Of a stretch of DNA of 64,000 nt, positions 39,040-48,826 are shown piece by piece. The first letter of the stretch is position 1. The number at the start of each line of letters is the position of its first letter. A program made the translations under genes and the position numbers. The notes under the pieces were generated by a model. That model did no database searches. It saw nothing but the letters and a program-made list of their open reading frames with translations, and was not told where the DNA came from. Source of the stretch: Kordiimonas gwangyangensis DSM 19435 = JCM 12864 (GTDB lineage: Bacteria; Pseudomonadota; Alphaproteobacteria; Sphingomonadales; Kordiimonadaceae); NCBI RefSeq assembly GCF_000375545.1, contig NZ_AQXF01000003.1, positions 514,595-578,594 of the forward strand. The letters run 5' to 3'.

Positions 39040-40563
39040 TTAGTGCGCACGGCGCTTGATGTCGCGACTCTTCAGGCGCTCAAGATAGCTTTTAAGGTCT
39101 GACTTCAACTCTGGCGCCATTAGGTAAATGCCGATGATATTCGGGATTGCCATAAGGAAAAAGAGGCTGCTCATCAGCGTGTAAACTTCATCCAGCGTAA
39201 AGACGGCACCGGGGATGATGGCCGTACAATACACCACTTTGTATAGCGTCATCGACCGGGTGCTGCCGCCAAAAATGAACTCCCAGATCTTGCTCGAATA
39301 ATAGCCCCAGCTGACGATAGTTGAAAAGCCAAACAGGAAAGCTGCAACTGCCAGCACCCATGGGAACCAACTGATTATCTTACCGAATGCGCTGGCCGTC
39401 AGCGCCACCCCCTCCACACCGTCGGCCGATTGGTATACGCCGGTGATCACAATCACGAGGGCGGTCATGGTGCACACAACGACGGTATCGATAAACGGCT
39501 CCATCAGCGCAACCATGCCTTCTGACATGGGCTCATCTGTCTTGGCCGCTGCGTGTGCCATGGTGGCGGAGCCAAGGCCTGCTTCGGTTGAATAAACCGC
39601 GCGCTGCATGCCAATGACGATAACACCCAGAATACCGCCGGCAACGCCCTCTGGGCGGAACGCGCCGTCAATGATGGTGGCAACGGCCGCGGGCAATTGG
39701 TCGATATTGCCAAGGATGATGGTGAGGGCCGCTGATATGTAGATGAAGGCCATCAGCGGAACGAGCTTGGCGGTCACGCTAGCGATGGAGCGAATGCCGC
39801 CTACAATCACAACTGCGGTGAGTGCGGCAAGCACGATACCAAAAAGCCACTGATAGAGTGTGCTGTCCACCTCCGTGACGACAGTGATCGCCTCGTAAAT
39901 CTGATTCACCGTCGCGACCTGAAGGAGCGACGGCAGCGCCAGAAGCGCATAAGACCAGCCGAGGAAGAGGCCAAGCTTTACCCAGCCGCGTGCCGCAAGG
40001 CCGCGTTTGAGATAGTGCATCGGGCCGCCCGAAACGGTGCCGTCCTCATGCACTTCGCGGTATTTTACACCAAGCGTACATTCGGCGAATTTGAGGGTCA
40101 TGGCGCAAAGACCGATCAGGATCATCCAGAATGTTGCGCCGGGACCACCTAGCGAGATGGCGGCCGCCACACCGGCGATATTGCCAAGCCCAACGGTACC
40201 CGAAAGCGCGGTTGATAGCGCCTGGAACTGCGTTACCTCTCCCACGGCATTCGGGTTCTGGTAGTCGCCGCGGGCCACGCGCCACGCACGGCCAAAACTG
40301 GTGAGGTTAATGAAGCCAAAATAAAGCGTCAGCAGCACCATCGGTGCGCCCATCCAGATCACGATGGGTTTTACGCTGGCGCCGAACAAATCCACGGACA
40401 TGAAAACAAAGGCGTCTAGGTCATGGATCAACTCGGACATCAGCCCAATGAAATCGCCTCGCTCAAGCGCACTTTCCTGCGCCAGTGCAGGTGTTCCCAG
40501 AACGAATATGGATGCGGCAAGCAGTGCAAGCGCCGCCAGTTGGCTGCCTTTTTTTCGCAACAC
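39040..40563 (-). CDS. Sodium/alanine (AGCS family) symporter
   Basis: The 507-residue product begins with a signal-like helix, then about ten membrane helices, with the family motif GTVGLGNIAGVAAAISLGGPGA near residue 125 and SGGPMHYLKRGL. AGCS proteins import alanine or glycine with sodium. The start is GTG at 40563 after GGGGAGAGG. The N-terminal extension of about 60 residues is longer than in E. coli homologues and may be cleaved. The NTF2-like gene follows closely. Confidence 0.9.
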   Translation of the reverse strand: MLRKKGSQLAALALLAASIFVLGTPALAQESALERGDFIGLMSELIHDLDAFVFMSVDLFGASVKPIVIWMGAPMVLLTLYFGFINLTSFGRAWRVARGDYQNPNAVGEVTQFQALSTALSGTVGLGNIAGVAAAISLGGPGATFWMILIGLCAMTLKFAECTLGVKYREVHEDGTVSGGPMHYLKRGLAARGWVKLGLFLGWSYALLALPSLLQVATVNQIYEAITVVTEVDSTLYQWLFGIVLAALTAVVIVGGIRSIASVTAKLVPLMAFIYISAALTIILGNIDQLPAAVATIIDGAFRPEGVAGGILGVIVIGMQRAVYSTEAGLGSATMAHAAAKTDEPMSEGMVALMEPFIDTVVVCTMTALVIVITGVYQSADGVEGVALTASAFGKIISWFPWVLAVAAFLFGFSTIVSWGYYSSKIWEFIFGGSTRSMTLYKVVYCTAIIPGAVFTLDEVYTLMSSLFFLMAIPNIIGIYLMAPELKSDLKSYLERLKSRDIKRRAH

Positions 40564-40704
40564 GACCTCTCCCCAGAGATTTTATGCAGTATTTTTATGC
40601 TCTCGACACTAGGCGAGGGGGGCGGGAGAAGGAAGCGTTAAATCAGCTCGGCTCGTAACCGGCGTGCGATGTGCGAATAAATTGATGCGTCTTGGCATGG
40701 CGAT

Positions 40705-40733
40705 AGGAAAAGGGCCGGAAACCCGGCCCTTTG
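40705..40733 (-). terminator. Terminator of the TPR-TonB_C gene
   Basis: AAAGGGCCGG and CCGGCCCTTT form a 10-bp stem with a short loop. In the minus direction it is followed by TTTTCC. It lies just downstream of the TPR-TonB_C gene end at 40757. Confidence 0.82.
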
Positions 40734-40756
40734 CTAACGGATAGTACTTCGAAGGA

Positions 40757-41740
40757 TCAGCGCATCACATTCTCAAGTCCGAACCGAACCGAACCAAAGC
40801 TTGTGGTCCCGTGGGGCGGACGTGGTGCCTGAATGTTTACACCGGTTTGTTCCTCCATGTCCCAGTGGAAACTGTATTTCACCGGCTCAGCGCTTTCGCC
40901 CGCAGGCAGGAAACGGAAGTTCTGAATGGCATTAAGGGCCACACGTTCAAATTCAGAGCTGCTGGTGCTGGCGACCACAGCTGCGTTTTGAACCGAGCCG
41001 TCATTCGCGACAGTGAATTCCAAGGTGACGTCGCCGCGGGTCTGGCCCTTGGTTTGCGCAGCTTTGCCGCGGAAGCTCGGGTTGCGGCCATACAGCGGAA
41101 TGTTGGTGGCTTCGGCCGCGTTGAATTGGCCAGAGGCCGCGAAGTTGCGCACAAGCTCCGCCGCTTTTTCGCTCTCGCGGCGCTGCTCATAGGCGTAAAC
41201 AAGCAAGGTGTTGCCGACCACAACCTCCTTCTCCGCACCCTCAGTAGTTTTGAGCGATGCGAGTGCGCCTTCCAGTAGTTCGGCGGCATCCTTGGTGTGA
41301 CCCTGCATGATCAGCGCCTTGGCTAGCCAGATCTCAGCTTTCGCCGCGCTCTTGCTGTCGCCGGCTTGCTGAAAAGAAGCCACTGCCTTCTTGAGAAGGT
41401 TTTTGGCATAGCGGAATTTATCAGCAGCAATCGCGGTATAGCCAAGCCCGGTGTAGAGTTCACCTTTGTCCGCACTGGTCAGGTTGTCTGACTTCAGCGC
41501 TTCCTTGTAGACCGACATGGCTTCCTTGAAGTCGCCAGCGCAGGTGAGATTCTCAGCGTGCGCGGCAAGCGATGCTGCGCGAGCTGCGTCAGCCGCTGCG
41601 CCGGCGTTGGAGGAGCATTCCTGTTCAATGTACAGGCGTTCAATGCCGTTGAAACCATGGCTCTTGTCCACCAACTGCTCCCCAAAAGCAGCCGATGTCA
41701 GGGCGGTGGAAAGTGCAACTACAGCGAGGTGTTTGTGCAT
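40757..41740 (-). CDS. Secreted TPR protein with C-terminal TonB_C domain
   Basis: The 327-residue product has a signal peptide (cleavage near AFG|EQ at residue 20), a middle TPR region of about 150 residues with GLGYTAIAADKFRYAKNLLKKAVASF, and a C-terminal TonB domain from about 230 with GDVTLEFTVANDGSVQNAAVVAS and the core FRFLPA. It lacks the Pro-rich periplasmic spacer and the uncleaved anchor of classic TonB. So it may be a periplasmic partner of outer membrane receptors without an inner membrane anchor. The start at 41740 follows AGGAAAGGA. Confidence 0.78.
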   Translation of the reverse strand: MHKHLAVVALSTALTSAAFGEQLVDKSHGFNGIERLYIEQECSSNAGAAADAARAASLAAHAENLTCAGDFKEAMSVYKEALKSDNLTSADKGELYTGLGYTAIAADKFRYAKNLLKKAVASFQQAGDSKSAAKAEIWLAKALIMQGHTKDAAELLEGALASLKTTEGAEKEVVVGNTLLVYAYEQRRESEKAAELVRNFAASGQFNAAEATNIPLYGRNPSFRGKAAQTKGQTRGDVTLEFTVANDGSVQNAAVVASTSSSEFERVALNAIQNFRFLPAGESAEPVKYSFHWDMEEQTGVNIQAPRPPHGTTSFGSVRFGLENVMR

Positions 41741-41974
41741 GGATTTTCCTTTCCTCTCGAATAAGCAGGTTTCAATCTTAGCGTTAAAATTGCGATAACG
41801 TAAAGGTTGAAAAAATATTTCAAGGGGAAAGTGAAAGTTGATTTGCTTAATGGGCGATGCAGGAGGCGCACAGCTTGAAGGGCCGATGATCGTGGGCCGC
41901 ACCACAGCAATATCAGAAGACAGTGCACGCATTACGGTCGCTCGCCGATTGGTATATGCACTATGGAATGTGGT
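41741..41974. other. Intergenic gap of 234 bp, AT-rich with an inverted repeat
   Basis: The gap lies between the minus-strand TPR-TonB_C gene and the end of moaB. It contains an inverted repeat TTGAAA/TTTCAA at 41807-41823 about 70 bases upstream of the TPR gene, which may be an operator or part of its promoter. A 62-codon plus-strand frame here has no recognisable start signal or composition and is not called. Confidence 0.4.
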
Positions 41975-42505
41975 TTATTTCTCGCCGAAGCGGGGCATGA
42001 GTTCAATGAAATTGCAAGGCCGGTAGCGATTGTCGAGTTGCGTGCTCAGGATTTTGTCCCAGCCGTCTTTCACGGCACCCGTAGAGCCGGGCAGGGCAAA
42101 GAGAAGCGTAGTGCCTGCAATCCCGCCGGTGGCGCGGCTCTGGATCGTGCTGGTGCCGATGGTTTCATAGGACAGCATGCGGAACAGCTCACCAAAGCCG
42201 GGTATGGCCTTTGTATAGAGCGCTTCAAAACATTCAGGCGTGATATCGCGCCCGGTAATACCCGTGCCGCCGGTCGAAATCACCACCTGCACGTCCTTGT
42301 CGTCAATCCATTTGTAAAGCTGTGCGGTGATGGCGTCGCTTTCGTCACGCACAATCACGCGGTCCGCCAAAATGTGGCCAGCTTCCTCAATGCGTGCTGC
42401 AAGCGTGTCGCCGGAACGGTCGTCCTCGAAGGTGCGGGTGTCCGAGACGGTCATCACCGCAATGCGGGCAGGGATGAACGGGCGTGTTTCATCAATCATC
42501 GGCAC
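41975..42505 (-). CDS. moaB: Molybdenum cofactor biosynthesis protein B
   Basis: The 176-residue product carries [19 protein letters not shown] and the molybdopterin-binding loop [11 protein letters not shown]. MoaB-type proteins adenylate molybdopterin in the cytosol. The sequence also overlaps MogA; MoaB is favoured by the pattern TFEDDRSGD. It overlaps the slt gene end by 14 bases, so the two are likely co-transcribed although their functions are unrelated. No other molybdenum cofactor gene is near. Confidence 0.9.
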   Translation of the reverse strand: MPMIDETRPFIPARIAVMTVSDTRTFEDDRSGDTLAARIEEAGHILADRVIVRDESDAITAQLYKWIDDKDVQVVISTGGTGITGRDITPECFEALYTKAIPGFGELFRMLSYETIGTSTIQSRATGGIAGTTLLFALPGSTGAVKDGWDKILSTQLDNRYRPCNFIELMPRFGEK

Positions 42506-44279
42506 TGGACGTATTTCCTGTGTAGACTTTGGTCAGCGCACGCTGGTGCGCGAGGGCGGTTTCCTCGGTATCAAGGAGTTCAAGCGTTGGCCACGCACCT
42601 GAGGCGATAGCATCAAGGCTCGGTGTGTCCTGCCCGAGCCTCATACGGTAGAGCCAGAAGTTAGCCATCACGCGCTCGATATAGCTGCGGGTTTCATAGA
42701 AGCCGATGGACTCGATAAACAGCAGAGGGTCGGTGCCGTAGGTCACTTCCTTGTGCCAGCCCATCAGGCTGCCCGGGCCACCATTATAAGCGGCGAGCGC
42801 CATGAAAAGGTTGCCCTCCACATAGTCCATGTCGAGCAGATATTCGATATATTGCTGGCCAAGCGCAATGTTGAACTCGGGCTCATAGAGCCGGTCACGG
42901 TTGCGCTTCAGAAGCTTCCTGTTCTTGCTGATGTAGCTCGCTGTTGCTGGCATTACCTGCATAAGGCCGCCCGCACCCGCACGGCTTTTCGCGCGGATAC
43001 GGAAGTCACTTTCCTTGCGGACCATGGCAAAAATCAGCGCGCGATCAAGCGTGAAGCCCCCCGCGGGGGCCCAGTCAGGCAGCGGATAGCGCACGGCGGT
43101 CGAAGCTGGTTTGCCGGTACCACCCGCGCGGCCAAGGCGAATCTGGATATTAGGCAGGTTCAAACGCGCCGCGAGGGCGAGTAGGTCTTCCTGCACGGTG
43201 GTGCCTTCGCGGCCCCACAGCAGGCGCAGTTCCTCGTCCGCAATATCGTCCCGGCCAATCTCTGTGAGCGCGATGGCCCGCTGTGTCGCCGAATGTTTCC
43301 ATAGCTTGTTCATCGCCGATTGCGACAGGGCAGGCACGGACCAATCAATTTCGGGTTTGATGCCAAGTTGTCGCGCAGCAATCAGGCCATAGAAGGTTTC
43401 AACATAGTTGCTGGCGGCGATCAGATGTTCCGCGCCCTGGCTTGCGTTCCCAAGCCTGTAGGCCGCACGTCCCGCCCAGAACTCACCGGCTGACAAAAGC
43501 CAGTTGCCCGCGCGTTCGGATTTGGCGAGATGCGCGAAGTGTTCATAAGCTTGGGCGATATCACCGGTGCGCCAGTTGGAAAGGCCTGCAATCCAGTCCA
43601 CCTCCGGCACGATCTCGCGCGCAAGTTCAGCTGCCCGTGTTGCGAGCACCCGGGCCTTGAAGTCATTCGATTTATAGTAGTAGCTGGAGGAAATACGCTC
43701 AAGCGCCTCGGCTTCTTCATAGGGCACCAGAAGGCCGCGTTCCACCATAGCCCAGTAACGCTTCTCTGCACGCTCAGGCTCGCCCTTGCGGACATAACGG
43801 CGCACGTTCGCCATGAAGGTGCTGACTGAATTGCGCTCGTCACGGGTGCGGCTTGGCAGCGGTGGCTTTGGGTCAGCGGACTGGCCGGTCACACCGGGGT
43901 AGCGGGTATCAGCAGGACGCTGCGGCGGGCTTGCCTTGCCCTGGCGGCGCCGTGCAAGGCTATAGACGCGCCAAGCGTTCGGATGATCGGCATACCGGGA
44001 GAGCCAGTTCGAGAGCTCGGAATATTTGCTGCGGTATCCGGTCGGGTGCATATAACGCTGGAACCAGACATGGCCCATCAGCACAGGGTTGTCGAGGCGT
44101 GCGATCAGCTTGTCAGCCTGTTTCCACTTCGCCTGTTCCTGTAGCTCAAAGATGCTGCGGTAGCGATTGACATCTTCTTCACTGAGGACATTCGGAACTT
44201 CGGCAGGCGCAGCCATTGCTGGCCCGGTGAAGGCGGTGACAACAAACATCAAACCAAGGACGGCGGCACGTAAACTCAT
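42492..44279 (-). CDS. Soluble lytic transglycosylase (Slt-type)
   Basis: The 595-residue product has a signal peptide (cleavage near AMA|AP at 23), a long alpha-helical superhelix, and a C-terminal lysozyme-like domain with E423 in [18 protein letters not shown], and the late motif [12 protein letters not shown]. It cleaves peptidoglycan to 1,6-anhydro products in the periplasm. It overlaps the UDG gene by 4 bases (ATGA type) and moaB by 14 bases, so UDG-slt-moaB form one transcript. Confidence 0.92.
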   Translation of the reverse strand: MSLRAAVLGLMFVVTAFTGPAMAAPAEVPNVLSEEDVNRYRSIFELQEQAKWKQADKLIARLDNPVLMGHVWFQRYMHPTGYRSKYSELSNWLSRYADHPNAWRVYSLARRRQGKASPPQRPADTRYPGVTGQSADPKPPLPSRTRDERNSVSTFMANVRRYVRKGEPERAEKRYWAMVERGLLVPYEEAEALERISSSYYYKSNDFKARVLATRAAELAREIVPEVDWIAGLSNWRTGDIAQAYEHFAHLAKSERAGNWLLSAGEFWAGRAAYRLGNASQGAEHLIAASNYVETFYGLIAARQLGIKPEIDWSVPALSQSAMNKLWKHSATQRAIALTEIGRDDIADEELRLLWGREGTTVQEDLLALAARLNLPNIQIRLGRAGGTGKPASTAVRYPLPDWAPAGGFTLDRALIFAMVRKESDFRIRAKSRAGAGGLMQVMPATASYISKNRKLLKRNRDRLYEPEFNIALGQQYIEYLLDMDYVEGNLFMALAAYNGGPGSLMGWHKEVTYGTDPLLFIESIGFYETRSYIERVMANFWLYRMRLGQDTPSLDAIASGAWPTLELLDTEETALAHQRALTKVYTGNTSSADD

Positions 44280-45139
44280 GACGACTGCAATTTCCTCTTA
44301 ACTGCAAGCAGGTCACGCCACGCCAGTCCCTTGAGGGCCGGTTGGCGTAGGAGATAAGCAGGGTGATAGGCCGGTAATGCGGCGAATTTCTGACCGCGGA
44401 TGTCAATCTCGCGCCAGCGGCCACGCAAGCGGGTGATGCCGTCTTCGGTGCCCAGAAGCGCCTTGGCGGACACACCGCCCAGCATCAGTACCGCCTTGGG
44501 CGCGGCAAGCTCAATATGCTTGCGAATGAAGGGCAGGCACATGGTAATGACGGCCTGGTCCGGCGTGCGATTCCCGAGCGGGCGCCACGGCACCACGTTC
44601 GAGATGTAAACATCTTTGTCGCGGCTCATGCCCGAGGCATTCAGCATCTTGTCCAGCAGTTGGCCGGAGACGCCAACAAACGGTTTGCCCTGCTGGTCCT
44701 CATCCGCGCCCGGCGCTTCGCCGACAATCATCAGCGGTGCGCCGCGTGTGCCGTCAGCGAACACAGTATTTTTCGCGGAACGCTTCAGGAGGCCGCCATC
44801 AAAGGCGTTCAGCGCAGCTTCAAGCTCATCAAGGGTTTTGCACGACGCCACCACACTTTCGGCGGCTGCCTGCCCGGCACCGGCGATGGCTTGCACCGGG
44901 CGCGCCTCCACACGGCGGGGGCCGGTACCTGCTTGCATCTGTACACCGGGCCGCGACTGTTGCACACGCGGGCTGGCGCCAGATTGCTGCGTTGGTGGTT
45001 GTTGCACTGTTGCCGCCTGCGGGGCAGGGGCCGTGAAGCGGTCGACACATTCGTCATCAATAGCCTCATCCGCCCCCATGGCAATGTGCCATGCGAGCAG
45101 GGTGGCTGCGTCCATATTGTGAAGGCCGGTGTCCTGCAT
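44276..45139 (-). CDS. Uracil-DNA glycosylase (family 4-like) with non-canonical cysteines
   Basis: The 287-residue product has the family 4/5 motifs GEAPG (140-144), QGKPFVG, NVVPWRPLGN, and HPAYLLR (259-265). Family 4 enzymes bind a 4Fe-4S cluster through four cysteines. Here the usual first pair reads GGLLK, the third position is Trp in VPWRP, and only C201 is in place, so the cluster looks absent or altered. The N-terminal 95 residues form a Gln/Pro/Ala-rich linker with no known fold. The activity is likely uracil removal, but the substrate may differ. Confidence 0.82.
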   Translation of the reverse strand: MQDTGLHNMDAATLLAWHIAMGADEAIDDECVDRFTAPAPQAATVQQPPTQQSGASPRVQQSRPGVQMQAGTGPRRVEARPVQAIAGAGQAAAESVVASCKTLDELEAALNAFDGGLLKRSAKNTVFADGTRGAPLMIVGEAPGADEDQQGKPFVGVSGQLLDKMLNASGMSRDKDVYISNVVPWRPLGNRTPDQAVITMCLPFIRKHIELAAPKAVLMLGGVSAKALLGTEDGITRLRGRWREIDIRGQKFAALPAYHPAYLLRQPALKGLAWRDLLAVKRKLQSS

Positions 45140-45421
45140 GTTGTCCTGACTGAATCAACTTTCCATTACGACTATACAGGGCTGCGGGACGGATTTGCAT
45201 TCACTTTTTGCCGTGAATTTTGTGCCATTTGGACGTCGCGGCAAGCTGGCCTTACGCTCCGGCAAAGAATTAAACACCTGCAAGCGTTTGACGTTTAGCC
45301 CGCACACGGGCATAAACACTTGAAATCTGGCATCTGCGGTCCAGTTTCCGATCATGAAACGCCCGGGCATGATGCCAGAACGGTGTAGGACCGGATTTAG
45401 GGAAGTTTGAAGGAGCGGTGC
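45140..45421. other. Divergent gap of 282 bp with promoter candidate
   Basis: No coding frame was found between the UDG and ETF-QO starts. The only clear element is the ETF-QO promoter candidate listed separately, with an inverted repeat GCCCG/CGGGC in its spacer. The rest is unremarkable by eye. Confidence 0.5.
45288..45316 (+). promoter_or_regulatory. Possible promoter of the ETF-QO gene
   Basis: TTGACG (45288-45293) and CATAAA (45311-45316) are 17 bases apart. The spacer contains an inverted repeat GCCCG/CGGGC, a possible operator. It leaves a leader of about 100 bases. Confidence 0.4.
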
Positions 45422-47080
45422 ATGGAACGCGAATCCATGGAATTTGACGTTGTGATCGTTGGCGGTGGCCCCGCTGGCCTCTCAGCAGCAATCCGCCTGA
45501 TGCAACTGGCTCAGGAAAAAGAACAGGAACTGATGGTCTGCGTGATCGAGAAGGGCTCCGAAATCGGGGCACATATCCTCTCGGGCGCGGTGGTGGACCC
45601 GATTGCTCTCAACGAGCTGATCCCGGACTGGAAAGACAAGGGTGCGCCCTTGAATACGCCAGTGACCGAAAACCATCACTGGATTCTGTCAGAGACCGGC
45701 AAGACCGAGTTTCCGCACTTTCTGCTGCCGCCACTGCTGTCGAACGACGGCATGTATACGCTTTCGCTTGGCAACTTCACCCGCTGGCTTGCTGAGCAAG
45801 CCGAAGCCATGGGTGTGGAGATCTACCCGGGTTTCGCGGGCGCGGAGGTGCTCTATCATGAAGACGGCCGTGTTAAAGGTGTGGCAACCGGCGACATGGG
45901 CGTCGCGCGCGACGGCAGCCACAAGTCGGGCTACGAGCCGGGCATGGAACTGCATGCGAAATACACACTCTTTGCGGAAGGTTGTCGCGGTTCGCTCACC
46001 AAGGGTCTCGAAAAGAAATTCGGCCTGCGTGCTGATAGCGACCACCAGACCTATGGCATCGGCATCAAGGAACTGTGGGATATCGACCCCGCCAAGCACA
46101 AGCCGGGCCGTGTGATCCACAGTCAGGGCTGGCCGCTGACGGAAGATGCTGGTGGTGGTTTCATCTACCACCAGGAAAACAATCAGGTCGCCATCGGTTT
46201 TGTGGTCACGCTTGACTATCAGAACCCGTATCTCTCGCCATTTGATGAGATGCAGCGCTTCAAGAACCACCCTGCGGTTCGTGAAATCCTCGAAGGTGGT
46301 CGCCGCGTTGCTTACGGCGCGCGTGCGATCAACGAAGGTGGCCTGCAGTCCGTGCCGAAGCTCAGCTTCCCGGGCGGTGCGCTCATCGGCTGTGCGGCTG
46401 GTTTCGTGAACGTACCGCGCATCAAGGGCAGCCATAACGCCATGAAGTCCGGCATGCTGGCGGCTGAAGCGGCGTTTGATGCGGTTGTGGCCGGGTCTGC
46501 TGGTGAAGTTGAACTCACGTCCTATCAAGAAGCGTTCAAAAACAGCTGGATTTACAAAGACCTGCACCGCGTACGCAACGTGCGCCCGGCGCTGTCGAAG
46601 TTCGGCGTTACCCTTGGTACGCTCTACGCCGGTATGGACATGTGGCTCAACAACATCGGCCTTGGTTTCCTCGTGCCGTGGACGTTCAAGCATGGCCACA
46701 AGGATAACGAAGCGACCAAGAAGGCAGCAAACGCCAAGCCGATCGATTATCCGAAGCCAGACGGAAAAATTACCTTTGACAAACTTTCGTCGGTATTCCT
46801 CTCTAATACCAACCATGAGGAAGATCAGCCGATCCACCTGACGCTCAAGGACCCGACGGTACCGGTTGAGATCAACCTCAAGGACTACGCAGGCCCTGAA
46901 CAGCGCTACTGCCCGGCGGGTGTGTACGAGTTTGTGGAAGGGGACAGTGGAGACAAGCGTCTGCAAATCAACGCGCAGAACTGTGTTCACTGCAAAACCT
47001 GTGATATCAAGGATATAACACAGAATATCAATTGGGTGGTGCCAGAGGGCGGCGGAGGCCCGAACTACCCGAATATGTAG
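45422..47080 (+). CDS. Electron transfer flavoprotein-ubiquinone oxidoreductase
   Basis: The 552-residue product starts with an FAD-binding motif, [13 protein letters not shown] (residues 10-22), and ends with a 4Fe-4S segment: CPAGVYEF, then [12 protein letters not shown] with four cysteines, and the tail [12 protein letters not shown]. It passes electrons from ETF, fed by acyl-CoA dehydrogenases, to ubiquinone at the inner membrane. The ATG at 45422 follows AAGGAG. The etfA and etfB genes are not in this window. Length is close to that of the mature mitochondrial enzyme. Confidence 0.96.
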   Translation: MERESMEFDVVIVGGGPAGLSAAIRLMQLAQEKEQELMVCVIEKGSEIGAHILSGAVVDPIALNELIPDWKDKGAPLNTPVTENHHWILSETGKTEFPHFLLPPLLSNDGMYTLSLGNFTRWLAEQAEAMGVEIYPGFAGAEVLYHEDGRVKGVATGDMGVARDGSHKSGYEPGMELHAKYTLFAEGCRGSLTKGLEKKFGLRADSDHQTYGIGIKELWDIDPAKHKPGRVIHSQGWPLTEDAGGGFIYHQENNQVAIGFVVTLDYQNPYLSPFDEMQRFKNHPAVREILEGGRRVAYGARAINEGGLQSVPKLSFPGGALIGCAAGFVNVPRIKGSHNAMKSGMLAAEAAFDAVVAGSAGEVELTSYQEAFKNSWIYKDLHRVRNVRPALSKFGVTLGTLYAGMDMWLNNIGLGFLVPWTFKHGHKDNEATKKAANAKPIDYPKPDGKITFDKLSSVFLSNTNHEEDQPIHLTLKDPTVPVEINLKDYAGPEQRYCPAGVYEFVEGDSGDKRLQINAQNCVHCKTCDIKDITQNINWVVPEGGGGPNYPNM

Positions 47081-47101
47081 CGAGTATAGCAAAGGGGCAT
47101 G

Positions 47102-48826
47102 ATGAAGCCTTCACGTTCGATCCTATTGGCACTGGCACTTGCGGCTTGTACGTCGGAAGTGCCGGAAAAACAGGTGGCAGCACCTGTCAGTGGCCCTCTC
47201 CATAGCGAGTTCGAGGAAACCGATGAAGGCAAAAGCTTCTACGGCCCCTTTGTAGCTGCGACCCTCGCACACCATGATGAAAATTACACAAGGGCAGCGC
47301 GTTATTATCTGGACGCGCTGAACCTTGACCCCGACAGCCAGTTCGTGGCTGACCGCGCCTTTTTCCAGCTCCTTTATGCTGGCAGGCCGGATGACGCGGC
47401 CCGGGTGGCCGCTGAAATCCTCGCAAAACCGGATGCGCCGCAGGATGACCTCATCCGCATGATGTATGTGCTTGAGGCATACAAGCGGGATGACTGGCCA
47501 GAAGTGCGTGAACGCCTGAAAGCTAGCGGCAACACCGGTTTCAGCTTCCTTGTGACCCCCATCCTGCAGGCGTGGAGCTATGCGGCGGAAGGCAACAGGG
47601 GCGACGCATTGGCGACGCTCGATGCGCTGCTGTCCGACCCGCGTCTCAAGGGGATTGGGGAAGAGCAGGTTGCCTATATTCTCGATCATCTTGGTGACTA
47701 TGAAGGCGCGAAAGCTGCCTATGAGAAGATCGTGGCGGCAGAGCGCCCGACCTCATTCCAGCCCATCGTATCCTACGCCTATATGATGTACCGCGCGGGC
47801 TTTAAGGCCGATGCTCGCGCTTTCCTTGGTGAACAAACAGCCCGTTTTGGCGACAATGGCTTCCTGATGCGGGAAGGCATGCGCATTACGGCGGGCTACG
47901 CGCCCACGCAGGATACCAGCACGCCGCGCGGCGCTGCGGGGTCAGTGTTCTATGGTCTGGGGACCGAATTTGCGCAAGGCCAGTCCATGCAGGCGGGTGT
48001 GGTTTACCTCCGTGTCGCCTCCTACATGATGCCGGAGGTGGCGGAGACATACATCATGCTGGGTGGGCTTCTGGAGAAGCTTGGCATTCATGAAGCGGCG
48101 GCAACAACCTATTCGGCCGTGGCGCCTACAAGCCCGCTCAGGGAGCTGGCGGAACTCAAGCGCATTGGCGCGCTGCGTGCCGCCGGTGACGGTGCGGGGG
48201 CCGAAGCACTTGTGCGCTCTGGCCTGCGGGAGAACCCTAATAACAGCACGCTCCTCGCCACCCTCGCGGACATGCTGCGCGAGAAGGAGCAGTTTCAGGA
48301 AGCGGCGGTGCGTTACGGGCAGGTGATTGACCAGATCAGGCAGCCCGGCGCGCGGGACTGGTTTGTCTTCTTCGCTCGTGGTGTCTGTTATGAACGTATG
48401 GGCGACTGGGCTAAGGCTGAGACTGACCTTGTGACAGCCCTGCGTCTCAACCCCGGAGAACCCAGTGTTCTCAATTATCTGGGCTATAGCTGGATTGACC
48501 GCGGCATGAACGTGGACCGCGCTAAGGATATGATCAAACAGGCGGTCGAGCAGCGCCCGGATGACGGTTTTGTGGTGGATAGCCTTGGCTGGGTACATTA
48601 TCTGACCGGTAACTATGATGACGCGGTGACTGAGCTTGAGAAAGCTGTGAAGCTTGAGCCAAATGACCCTACCATCAATCACCATCTGGGCGATGCCTAT
48701 TGGCGTGTTGGCCGCAAGATCGAGGCGCGCTTCCAGTGGCGTCATGCGCTTGATAATGGCCCCGATGACAAGGAGCGGCCGGAACTTCTGCAGAAGCTCC
48801 AAGAAGGCCTGCCTGACCTGTCATGA
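47102..48826 (+). CDS. TPR-repeat lipoprotein
   Basis: The 574-residue product has a lipoprotein signal ending LALAAC (C16) and then many TPR-like helix pairs, clearest at AARYYLDALNLDPDSQFVADRAFF and, near the C-terminus, YDDAVTELEKAVKLEPNDPTINHHLGDAYWRVGRK. It is probably anchored to the outer membrane and acts as a scaffold. A second ATG 3 bases upstream is possible. The gene overlaps ispE by 4 bases, which suggests coupling. The specific partner is unknown. Confidence 0.8.
   Translation: MKPSRSILLALALAACTSEVPEKQVAAPVSGPLHSEFEETDEGKSFYGPFVAATLAHHDENYTRAARYYLDALNLDPDSQFVADRAFFQLLYAGRPDDAARVAAEILAKPDAPQDDLIRMMYVLEAYKRDDWPEVRERLKASGNTGFSFLVTPILQAWSYAAEGNRGDALATLDALLSDPRLKGIGEEQVAYILDHLGDYEGAKAAYEKIVAAERPTSFQPIVSYAYMMYRAGFKADARAFLGEQTARFGDNGFLMREGMRITAGYAPTQDTSTPRGAAGSVFYGLGTEFAQGQSMQAGVVYLRVASYMMPEVAETYIMLGGLLEKLGIHEAAATTYSAVAPTSPLRELAELKRIGALRAAGDGAGAEALVRSGLRENPNNSTLLATLADMLREKEQFQEAAVRYGQVIDQIRQPGARDWFVFFARGVCYERMGDWAKAETDLVTALRLNPGEPSVLNYLGYSWIDRGMNVDRAKDMIKQAVEQRPDDGFVVDSLGWVHYLTGNYDDAVTELEKAVKLEPNDPTINHHLGDAYWRVGRKIEARFQWRHALDNGPDDKERPELLQKLQEGLPDLS

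Noticed and set aside
41838-42026. 62-codon plus frame before moaB end
   Set aside because: No ribosome binding site and it overlaps the moaB coding end in antisense.
45689-47092. 467-codon minus-strand frame inside the ETF-QO gene
   Set aside because: Antisense to a conserved flavoprotein; no family features are visible.
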